Shown piece after piece: positions 12,301 to 19,592 of a stretch of 64,000 nt of DNA (positions are counted from its first letter, which is position 1; each line of letters opens with the position of its first letter). The notes under the pieces were generated by a model that worked only from the letters and a program-made list of their open reading frames with translations, did no database searches and was not told the DNA's origin. The DNA is from Manduca sexta (lineage: Eukaryota > Arthropoda > Insecta > Lepidoptera > Sphingidae), in the NCBI RefSeq assembly GCF_014839805.1, contig NC_051123.1:9778727-9842726 (forward strand). The letters are read 5' to 3'. A program made the position numbers and the translations under genes.

Positions 12301-15168
12301 GGTTAAAAGTAGTAATCCAGGACATGATGTATCTGGCCACCAATTTTCAACTAAATCCATTCAGTATATTTTGCACTCTTAAAAAAATAATGACCCATTC
12401 CAAAATTGTCAATTTGTGGAAATCGTCAAACAACCAATTTCTGTTTGCGACCTTTTAGTTTTTTCCCTTTTTTTCATGCTATAGGTTTATGCTATAGGTT
12501 CATTTTTACCTATCTTTAATAAGCCCAATTTTGTAGCAACTTCAAAAAAAGGTAGGAAACAAAAATTAATTTTCCGACGATTGCCACAAATTAATAATTT
12601 TGAAATAGGTCATTATTTTATTAAGATTGCGATTTGAGCAAATATTTGCTTCAGAAGTAGGTAAGCTACGTATCAAATAGCGGATCTCGTCAACCTTCGA
12701 CATTCTAGTTATAAACACACGCGATACTACCATTGTTATAGTATGCAAAAATACATGCAAACCCTGTGTAAGTCATTTGGAAGAATCAATCTACTATAAT
12801 TCTGTAAGTGACTACATAAACTCGACATTGCTATAAGGAGTAATAATTCGAAAACAAACTGTCGAATTTAGTACCAACTTAACAAATATTCAAGCATCTT
12901 TTGATTTTATAATATTAGGATCAATGGCTACCTCATAATAACAGCTCCTTTTCTATCGAACACGACGTTGGTGTTGAATAAGTAAACTTGTTTTCCTGGA
13001 CATTTTCTGTTTTCGTTAGGTGTTGTGCAGTTTACTCGTTCACGTAGATTCACAACAACATACATTTCATATGTCTTTGCAGCTGTTGATAGGTCTACGA
13101 GTACCTACATTTTGAAAATTAAAGCAATTTCTTTAATTTATATTTGAATTAACTATTTTTTCGGATTTTATCGCGGTTTTTATATTTTACTTTTAATGAA
13201 AAAATCCGAAAATAGTTTAGTTTCAATGTCTAACATTCGCGGAAATATAAAACTCATTATGTTTATTTGAATATGTAATATTGCCTAATAAAATTTAGAA
13301 TCTAAAAAAAAATATATTTAAATTATATTATGTAATTAAGGCGATATCTCAAGGTCCATTTTCATACATTTTGTTTCGGCTTTAATCTGGGTAACTAAAC
13401 AAGTATTGGCAAGTAAAGAATTTAAATTCACGTCTAGTTAGTAATTAGTTCTCGCAGTTGAAAGAAAAATGTAAAAATAATTAATAATCATGGATATTTC
13501 TGCCTTTAAAATTTCGTCATATTAAATTTTAAAGGCAGAAATATCCATGATTATTAATTATTTTTACGTTTTTCTTTCAACTGCGAGAACTAATCACTAA
13601 CTAGACGTGAATTTAAATTCTTTACTTGCCAATACTTGTTTAGTTACCCAGATTAAAGCCGAAACAAAATGTATGAAAATGGACCTTGAGGTATCGCCTT
13701 AATGGCAAATAAGTATTGAGCTGTATTGTTGCGTGAAATTTTATTTAGATTTTTATAAGTTCTATTGAATATATATACAACCATATATATACCTTATTAT
13801 ATAAATCTTCATTGTCAGCTGGCACTGGAAATTCCGTCAATGTACCACTGATAGGTATCTCAACGGAATCATGTATTGTAATTGCTTTTTCTGGGAATAC
13901 TATTACATCCACATTCTAAAATATATAAAAAATGATAAGATGAAACAATATTTATTATATACAAACTTACAAATTATAAAGGGGACCCCCGATCTGAGTT
14001 CAACATTACATGGTTAGTATTAATTGTTTATAGAATTTCAACTGCAGTGGCAATGGCTAACCGTGGAGAAAAACAAAAAGATACTTTGTATCAAATAAGT
14101 TGGTTATGTTAGGTTATAACAATGTATTAATAAAATGTAAATGTGGACCTCATACTTTAAGCTTTAATGTGGGTAGTATAAATAGTTTTTTTGTCTGTTC
14201 CTGTATCAAAAAAGGCTAAGGCGTTATTAAAAAAATATTTTGAATTCATCAAAAGTTAGTAGGCACGGGTAAAAGTGGACGTACGGGGTGACATAGTCGT
14301 GAAATAACGACCAAGCTCCTTAAATAAAGATTAAAAAAACATGTAAATAAATTGATTATCGATAACTAACCTAAATAAGGCGCTGGAAATATATAAGGCA
14401 CTTAAAGTTTATAAGGAGCGAGAGATACCAATATACGATACCGAAGAATATAACGTGCGTATCTTATATAAGTCACCGAAAGTACGTATATAAGTCTCCC
14501 AAGATGTATAAGGCCCATGTTGTAAACCTATAAGGTCACGTCAAAATTAAAATCCACGCGAGAAAGTTTGCAAAGAAATCTACTATTGTATAGTTTTGTT
14601 TATAGCGTGGTAAGTGAAAAATGTCCTGATGCCAAATTGGTAATTTTGATGTTCTTACTTGATTCGGTTTCACTGCTGCTATTGCGCCCTTTACAAATAT
14701 TTGCCATATGGACATACATACCTTTTCAGCCGCCTCCTTTATAATATTGATGCATTGCTCTAAATTTTCCATTGTATCATCTTTCGGATTCATTTCCACG
14801 ACAGCCGCGATGTAGCTGTCATCCTCGGGTGTTGATTTCTTGTATAAAAACATTATTATAAATTAAAAATGTTTAGGATATTAAATAATTCTATTATTAA
14901 TTGTTATGTAAAAAATAGTGCAAATATGATTTCGTAACTAAATCACCGTGATATCGTATAGCGTGATTTAAAAATGAATATCTTAGTGATTTTTTTAATA
15001 TCCGCACCAGTTTTTTTTAGATACCTACAGTTTTCGACTGTAATTTATGTTTATTACGCGTTTTAGTTGTTCATAAATTACGTCACTATTCAAATACAAA
15101 TTAAAATCGCTTACCTGTAGCGAAAAATGGCATACACATAGTAACACACCTATTTTAAACGCAAACAT
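8993..15168 (-). CDS. Vanin/biotinidase-like protein (nitrilase superfamily) with catalytic Cys replaced by Ser
   Basis: Ten exons, all phase-consistent, give 1572 nt and 523 residues, the usual size for insect vanin-like proteins. Residues 1-18 are a hydrophobic signal peptide (MFAFKIGVLLCVCHFSLQ), so the product is probably secreted; no GPI-type hydrophobic tail is seen. The nitrilase domain follows, with VDVIVFPEKA (Glu66), VYLFNTNVVFDRKGAV, KYHLFFEPEF (Lys159) and FGAVISFDLLF, where Ser192 sits in the place of the nucleophile. Glu-Lys-Cys is the triad of this superfamily; vertebrate vanins read CFD at this spot, and the 33-residue Lys-to-nucleophile spacing is kept. The vanin-type C-terminal half follows (GSGIYSGKAG, YPGPTKVDPS, YVYRTAVFSG, SFGFWGRKFTDDG). 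Family enzymes cleave pantetheine or biotin amides; this copy may be inactive or altered. Confidence 0.92.
9743..9867 (-). CDS. Vanin-like exon 9
   Basis: The acceptor CTGGTTAG|TCTTATG keeps phase 0; the nearer TTTACAG would shift the frame. It encodes SYVYRTAVFSGVRRFGF and a Cys-rich stretch (ACAIIACSGE, ECCGK) as in other vanins. The exon contains no long ORF-track signal because it is short. Confidence 0.85.
10040..10231 (-). CDS. Vanin-like exon 8
   Basis: The acceptor CCTTTTAAG|ATCACG was chosen over a CAG ten bases further because it alone keeps phase 0 and gives the family phrase TYPGPTKVDPSQLDG. The donor is GATCAG|GTGAGT. An Ile-Thr-Cys-Asn-Phe segment matches the vanin C-terminal domain. 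Confidence 0.85.
10405..10640 (+). mobile_element. Dispersed repeat family D (SINE-like)
   Basis: It lies in vanin-like intron 7. It contains CGAGATCAGCCTGTGTACAT, GTGTCGACTAT, CTCTCGTCAGTCGACA and CTTACCATCAGGTG. Similar copies are at 40885-41103, 31921-32160 (reverse), 34555-34655 and 47050-47165 (reverse). The small ORF here is part of the repeat. Confidence 0.75.
10697..10800 (-). CDS. Vanin-like exon 7
   Basis: It begins with the codon completing GSGIYSGKAG, a vanin signature, and ends PKTPGK. The donor GGAAAG|GTTGGT is weak; it is supported by phase 0 agreement with exon 8. Confidence 0.85.
10985..11215 (+). repeat. Dispersed repeat family E with conserved hairpin
   Basis: The piece CACGAAGGCTGTAAAGCC begins a hairpin (CGAAGGCT / AGCCTTCG-type stem at 11142-11161) and is followed by a GTAACGCCGGGAG block. 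The same order is seen at 51712-51960 and 35945-36205, and only the tail at 13165-13262. A Penelope-like origin is possible but not shown. Confidence 0.6.
11248..11334 (-). CDS. Vanin-like exon 6
   Basis: Acceptor TTTTTCAG|GTATTC and donor AATTCAG|GTAAGTG. It reads IQTQNAFQFGYNVNFLVAG, the vanin segment IQQ-x-WA...NFLAAN. Confidence 0.88.
11524..11832 (+). mobile_element. Full-length Bm1-like SINE
   Basis: This copy has the 5' part (GTAGGTACCACCGCAATG, TGCCGCCGAGCAG), the body (CTCCGGTTTGAAGGACATTG) and the tail AGCAATAAAAAAAT. It is the most complete Bm1-like copy in the window and sits in vanin-like intron 5. Confidence 0.85.
11964..12178 (-). CDS. Vanin-like exon 5 (Lys159, Ser192)
   Basis: The acceptor ATATTCCAG|GGCTAGC completes the split Arg codon. 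KYHLFFEPEF holds the catalytic lysine and FGAVISFDLLF has AGT (Ser) at the nucleophile position. The donor is inferred at TTAGGAA|GTAAAT because it restores phase 1 with the next exon. Confidence 0.9.
12375..12620. mobile_element. MITE with about 45-bp inverted ends
   Basis: The left end AAAATAATGACCCATTCC and the right end GGTCATTATTTTATT are inverse matches. They continue inward through CAATTTGTGGAAATCGTC and GACGATTGCCACAAATT. It lies in vanin-like intron 4. Confidence 0.6.
12932..13104 (-). CDS. Vanin-like exon 4
   Basis: It encodes MYVVVNLRERVNC and VYLFNTNVVFDRKGAV, the substrate-pocket part of vanins. The donor is ATTATGAG|GTAGCC, phase 2. Confidence 0.92.
13165..13262 (+). repeat. 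Tail fragment of repeat family E
   Basis: AAAATCCGAAAATAGTTT and AATGTCTAACATTCGCG match the tail of the copies at 36130-36190 and 51900-51950. Confidence 0.55.
13336..13702. mobile_element. Palindromic MITE flanked by TTAA
   Basis: The left arm (about 13340-13514) and right arm (about 13526-13698) are nearly perfect inverse copies around a short AT-rich centre. The ends read TTAAGGCGATA and TATCGCCTTAA, so TTAA is the likely target duplication, as for piggyBac-type elements. The element lies in vanin-like intron 3. One arm recurs at 35128-35330. Confidence 0.85.
13793..13915 (-). CDS. Vanin-like exon 3 (catalytic Glu66)
   Basis: Forty-one codons lie between ATATTTTAG|AATGTG and AATAAG|GTATAT. 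VDVIVFPEKAI carries the conserved catalytic glutamate. Confidence 0.92.
14365..14525 (+). repeat. Degenerate TATAAGG-rich cluster
   Basis: ATAAGGCGCTGGAAATATAT and several further TATAAG/TATAAGG words occur here. The inverse words appear at 16860-16945. Confidence 0.45.
14722..14838 (-). CDS. Vanin-like exon 2
   Basis: Acceptor TTATACAAG|AAATCAAC and donor GAAAAG|GTATGT enclose 39 codons. SYIAAVVEMNP matches the start of the vanin nitrilase domain. Confidence 0.9.
15115..15168 (-). CDS. Vanin-like exon 1 (signal peptide)
   Basis: It encodes 18 codons ending CTACAG|GTAAGC, phase 0. The ATG is the first one after the likely promoter and starts a typical signal peptide. Confidence 0.85.
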
Positions 15169-15218
15169 GTTACTGATAAAATACTTTCACAAGTGTTTAG
15201 GTTGCGTGCTTTCATAGT

Positions 15219-15225
15219 TTATATA
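15219..15225 (-). promoter_or_regulatory. TATA-like box upstream of the vanin-like gene
   Basis: TATATAA on the minus strand lies about 50 bases before the start codon. The spacing leaves room for a very short 5' leader. It is a weak prediction in AT-rich DNA. Confidence 0.35.
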
Positions 15226-15504
15226 GGTACTGTATATTTATTTTGAGGTAATTAGGCTCAGAATATGTTTCCAATGTCCATTAGGTCAATGTGAAGTTGG
15301 AAACCAAATGGACTGCAGTTGGTACTCACAATGTATTGTAAAATAAGCCATAGTCATGAATTACCTTGCTGTTAAAGTAAATCTGCAATGCTACCATGTG
15401 GTAAAAGGTTCTTAAGTTGATGGCACAGTGAAGGAGTAGTGAGAGAGACGATACGTCGCACAATCGATCGGCTGTCTGGAATTAAAAACACCCAAACGTA
15501 TGTC

Positions 15505-15730
15505 TTATACCGCGAAGGGGAAGGTAGAAGTTCACCAGGGCCAATTTTTCGCCAAGTACATTCCATCCCTCGATGTAATAGGCGGCGTTCCTATTGCCAT
15601 ATCGGGAACAAATTCCAGACTTCGAAGTGATACTGAGCGGAAAAGAACACTTTGGCGGATCCGGCATTTGAAATAAGCGCCCCAGAGCAGTGACGTATCG
15701 CGTCCGCAATACAACTAAGCCATCGAGGTA
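15505..15730 (-). mobile_element. SINE family A copy
   Basis: CCAATTTTTCGCCAAGTACA, GCCATATCGGGAACAAATTC and the CGTCCGCAATACAACTAAGC head are reverse-orientation family A. The small ORFs on both strands here are SINE sequence. Confidence 0.7.
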
Positions 15731-16449
15731 CACCGTGTGGGATTAATGTGGTTATTCCTAATTCTGCTTACAGTCAAGCCTAGTTAAAGGACTAACCTAG
15801 ACTTTGGGAATAAATCCGAAGATTCAGGCACATATACAACTAGTGCAGTTGCGTAAAATAAAATCTCTGTGTAGTATTATAGTGGATATGTGCAATGTAC
15901 ATGAATATTAATTGTAATAATTTTATCATGAGAAAAGTTGTAATTCTACCAAGTTTAAATCGTTATAATATTATCTCGTAGGTTAATGGACACTGAAGTA
16001 CCATGCGTGAAATTGGTAGATACGTACTTAGGCATATTTTAATTTATCTAATGATAATAGTGCCATTAAAAATGTAAATGACTTGGGCTATCTGTAGTTA
16101 TACGTATTTCCAAATAAAGTTGTTTTATTGTATAATTTTACTGTTGCACGTGTACAAACAATGGCCTAAATTAAATTAATTAAGAACTACGATGACAAAC
16201 AAAATTATATTTTTAACAATTGAATAGATATAGGTAAATGGAAAACATATATTGGACAAACATTACATTGCTAGTTTTAATTTTTTATTAAACCTTATAT
16301 AAAGTAAAATATTTTTTTAGATTGTACTAGTTTTTTGATAATTTCTTATCAACTTAACATATGAGGTTAAATGAAATGTTTGTAGTGATTTTTGTTGTAA
16401 TATAGTTTAGTAGTTGTTTATATGTAAGTGCATATTATACTGTACACTA

Positions 16450-16515
16450 TAGTAATTGACTAAGGCCTAAACCCTCTTAGTAGTAGAGGAGGCCCGTGCT
16501 CAGCAGTGGGCAGTA
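16450..16515 (+). repeat. SINE family C tail fragment
   Basis: GACTAAGGCCTAAACCCTCT and GTGCTCAGCAGTGGGCAGTA match the 3' end of family C (see 43005-43337). Confidence 0.6.
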
Positions 16516-16859
16516 AGGTTAGGGCTCTTATTCCGTCTACGGGGGCATAATCGTCATTTTGCAATTACGAGCTCTCTAATCGAAGGACAGTTTTGGTGTA
16601 CGTATAGGTAAATAGGTGATTATTTGATTCTCCTCACACCTTTGATTTAATACATGTGTATTAGTTACCAATTGTCAGTCCCTTTGATGTAGAAGAAAAA
16701 TATCATGAAACCTTTATACTAAAAATATCCCCATAAGAATTTTTAATCTGCCTAAAGGTGCTGGGAAAGTCACTTTAGGTCTATAAGAAATGTATTATAG
16801 TTTCTATAGTTGTATGAATATTTCACTAGATGAAGGAAATTTATTGTGCCTCTAACACC

Positions 16860-16945
16860 TTAAGTATATGATTCAAATGCCTTATATGATTCAAACGCCT
16901 TATAGATTTCCAGCGCCTTATATATTTCCAGTACCTTATATTATA
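16860..16945 (-). repeat. Inverse of the TATAAGG cluster
   Basis: Repeated CCTTATA / TTTCCAG words mirror those at 14365-14420. The pair lies on either side of vanin-like exons 1 and 2. Confidence 0.4.
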
Positions 16946-17659
16946 TCTCATTCTCATTAATGTTAGTACCTCATTCACTTTGTATTTCAGTTTTAAGTTT
17001 CAAAGCACTATTTGATTATATTGGGGAAAGTTCAAAAATACAAATATTACCGTTTTAAATAATTTAATTTCATCTTTTCGTATGAGTTTTACATCTAATA
17101 CTATCTAATAAAGTTATTTTAAATTAAAAATATTTATTTGTTAGACAGGATATCTCACTAAAGTGCTTTGTTAAATAGTATAGAAGTTGCACAACGGGTT
17201 GGCTCGAGTTAACGAACATAATAAATGAAAATTGTTTTTAAGAAAATAGATGTCTGTAATTATTAATAAAAAGATCACAAAGTAGTAGTTATGGTTGCAA
17301 CTAATTATGAGCTTTATGAAATTCAGCAAACCCGTTGCCCTTAACAATTAATAATATTCTAATTGGACATATATTCCATACATTACTATGAAATAAAACA
17401 AATTTTCCATCCAATAGCTTGTGCTACATCGATATTTCTATATTTATGGCTAAACTCGAATAAAAGGTAAAATTGTACCCGTCATTTGTTTTGTTCAAAT
17501 TCGGATTCTTTTGGCTTTGGTACAGATTGTATTGTGGGAATGTGTCCAAAAATATTCAGTACGTTATGATTTGAAATATAGATTTTACGATCTAATATGA
17601 CGATATTTTCGATACTTATCGATACTAATAAATTGTTTTTTTACTGATTCACATAGTAA

Positions 17660-18106
17660 ATGACTTGGGAATATAGACGTTATATTAACTTCTTATTTAT
17701 TTTGGTGTTAACAATTATATTTGTTTTGGGACTATTTTCGCTTTGGTATTTAAAGTTATGTTCGGTTACATTTTATCGAGAAAAATATCATATACAGCTT
17801 TATTTTAAACGCGTCACAATCTGCTTGTTTCGAGAATATAATTTCCAAAGAGAATATAAATTACTAACATTAATTTTACAATATGTTATTACTTATAGCA
17901 AATCTGTCAAAGATGTAATACTATTTAACAATAGATATTTAAATAGAACATATTTCGCTAATATTTACAGACTTAAAGTTTATGTTAGAACTCCGAAAGA
18001 AACTACTGATTTATGTGTCTATTTGTATTGGCACAATAGAGATTTACATATATCTACTATATTATATATTTTATTAAAATATTTACACTATCTAACATTG
18101 AGATGA
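17660..18106 (+). CDS. Unrecognised ORF, possible orphan membrane protein
   Basis: This 148-codon ORF starts MTWEYRRYINFLF. Residues about 9-29 form one hydrophobic segment followed by basic and tyrosine-rich sequence, which would suit a single-pass membrane protein. I do not recognise any family, and no splice extension was found. Base composition is strongly AT-rich. It is longer than expected by chance here, but Tyr, Leu and Ile richness is also what random AT-rich DNA gives. It could equally be part of an old transposon. Confidence 0.3.
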   Translation: MTWEYRRYINFLFILVLTIIFVLGLFSLWYLKLCSVTFYREKYHIQLYFKRVTICLFREYNFQREYKLLTLILQYVITYSKSVKDVILFNNRYLNRTYFANIYRLKVYVRTPKETTDLCVYLYWHNRDLHISTILYILLKYLHYLTLR

Positions 18107-18650
18107 TGTAAAAATATCTGCTAAGATTAAAACATAACTTAAAACCTACGTAAGAGCTGTCGCAGCGTCACATGACATTGTATTGTGCTTCATTATTTAC
18201 CGCAATTATAATACTTTAAGCAAAACTTGAGGTCTTAATGCTAAATAATCAAACATTTATAATCTGGAATAAACTTTATCATATAATCTGTGATTTTAAG
18301 TTACAGGAACTGTAGTCACATAAATTTTAAAACTAGAAATGATCAGTAAACAGGAACTATAATAAGATACAATGAGGCATGTTCAGATTATTTGTCCTGA
18401 CTTACATCTAGATTTAATGATACTGATGTTAATATTCTCTTGTTATTCAATTGCTGTATTAATGTTTTTAATGGTACACTTAGTTTGTGCATGCTTTCAA
18501 CCAGCGAGACTAAGTCACTATAAATTAAACTATGAAGTTTAACTTCTAAAAGTCTAATAGGACTAAATTGATTACTAAAGAGATAGAAGAAATACTACAA
18601 AATTTTAAAGATTATATTAGAGATTGGTATAGTTATTCTTTCATTCATCT

Positions 18651-18716
18651 CAACAGTCGATTCGTTTTACTGATTTTTAAATTTATCATCAAATAGAGAT
18701 TCGAAGTCGACTGTTG
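18651..18716. repeat. 10-bp inverted repeat
   Basis: CAACAGTCGA and TCGACTGTTG enclose 46 bases, just past the end of the extended Cngl frame. It may be a 3'-UTR stem or the ends of a tiny element. Confidence 0.5.
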
Positions 18717-18743
18717 CGTACATACAAAGACCATGCATAACAC

Positions 18744-19445
18744 TTATTGTAAAAGTAAGAAAAAAACGAAATCATAATCATCAAAGAACATAACAATCAC
18801 AAGTAATAATTGACCGTCAGTTTGCCGGTCGATTTCATTAGGACTTATATTCTCTCGTCCGTTGCCTACATTTCTAATCTCTCTTGTATCACCATCATTT
18901 TCTATTGTTACTGGATTTCTAACTCCCTCATTTACCTTACTAGTACTCGTGTTCTTGACTTCTCCGTTAGCTTTATTTTCATTCTTTAAACTATCGCCAG
19001 AACAATCATTTCTATCTATGTTTTCTTCTTTGCCAACGTTCGCATTTGATGTTATATCAACTTGTTTTAAAGGTGTCCAATTATTGCATTCGATATTGTC
19101 ATAATCGTGTCCGGTCGGCCGGTCGGGTTCTTTCTTGGACATATATAAATTTTCTGTTGATTTTGCTTTATTTTTTGGAATTTTTGCTCCTTCTCTCTTA
19201 TTTTTATTTATTAATTTAATTCCCTGCTTACATTTATCATTCTTTTTCTCTCTACATTTACTGTCTTCTTCGTTCTTAACCATATCCTTATCCAAATTCA
19301 AACCTCTAAGTTGATTTCTTTTCATTTCGTTACTCGTTTCGGCGGTTTTATTTTTTAAACATTGTTTCGTTTCCCCATCGATGCATAAAGAACTGCTGAT
19401 TATTTTGAAATCGGACCTGGATTCAAGTCCGTTTTGCGTAACGGA
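18744..19445 (-). CDS. Cngl: Candidate readthrough extension of Cngl (233 codons)
   Basis: After the in-frame TGA (19446-19448) the same frame stays open for 233 codons. It encodes a polar, Lys/Asn/Glu-rich sequence (for example SLCIDGETKQCLKNK, PKNKAKSTENLY, EPDRPTGHDYDN) much like the tail before it. A stem-loop (CGGACTT/AGGTCCG at 19412-19431) begins 14 bases after the TGA. Readthrough is known to be common in insects, though TGA-T is not its most favourable context. The alternatives are a recent nonsense mutation, an error in the assembly, or an unusual 3' UTR; AATAAA words occur within it. Confidence 0.5.
   Translation of the reverse strand, partial: SVTQNGLESRSDFKIISSSLCIDGETKQCLKNKTAETSNEMKRNQLRGLNLDKDMVKNEEDSKCREKKNDKCKQGIKLINKNKREGAKIPKNKAKSTENLYMSKKEPDRPTGHDYDNIECNNWTPLKQVDITSNANVGKEENIDRNDCSGDSLKNENKANGEVKNTSTSKVNEGVRNPVTIENDGDTREIRNVGNGRENISPNEIDRQTDGQLLLVIVMFFDDYDFVFFLLLQ
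19412..19431 (-). promoter_or_regulatory. Stem-loop downstream of the Cngl TGA
   Basis: CGGACTT and AGGTCCG can form seven pairs (one G-U) around a six-base loop. RNA stems just after a leaky stop codon promote readthrough in known cases; here this is inferred only. Confidence 0.4.
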
Positions 19446-19592
19446 TCAGAGTCTCTTATGCGAATCAGTGCTTGAACTCTTCAGGGATCCAAATCTTCGA
19501 GCCTGCGAAGTGGCTGGTGTAGTCCCGCGGTCCAAGCTCGCTGCTCGGAGAATAAGTCCTCTTGATTGACGAAGCGACGAATCAGGCCTTAC
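19446..19592 (-). CDS. Cngl: Cngl exon w22 up to the first stop
   Basis: Acceptor TTTTTACAG|GTAAGG, 48 sense codons ([26 protein letters not shown]) and then TGA. The frame continues beyond it, see 18744-19445. Confidence 0.85.
   Translation of the reverse strand, partial: VRPDSSLRQSRGLILRAASLDRGTTPATSQARRFGSLKSSSTDSHKRL

Larger units (their letters stand above)
15169..18743. other. Intergenic region between vanin-like gene and Cngl
   Basis: It holds a degraded SINE A (15505-15730), a SINE C tail (16450-16515), a TATAAGG-type cluster (16860-16945), an unexplained 148-codon ORF (17660-18106) and an inverted repeat (18651-18716). The remainder is AT-rich with nothing recognised. Confidence 0.6.

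Noticed and set aside
12566..12760. Short minus-strand ORF
   Set aside because: It overlaps the inverted end of a MITE and a dispersed repeat, with no domain.
18862..19104. Plus-strand ORF over the Cngl extension
   Set aside because: It is the mirror of the Lys/Asn/Glu-rich frame, giving a Phe/Leu/Ser-rich product with no features.
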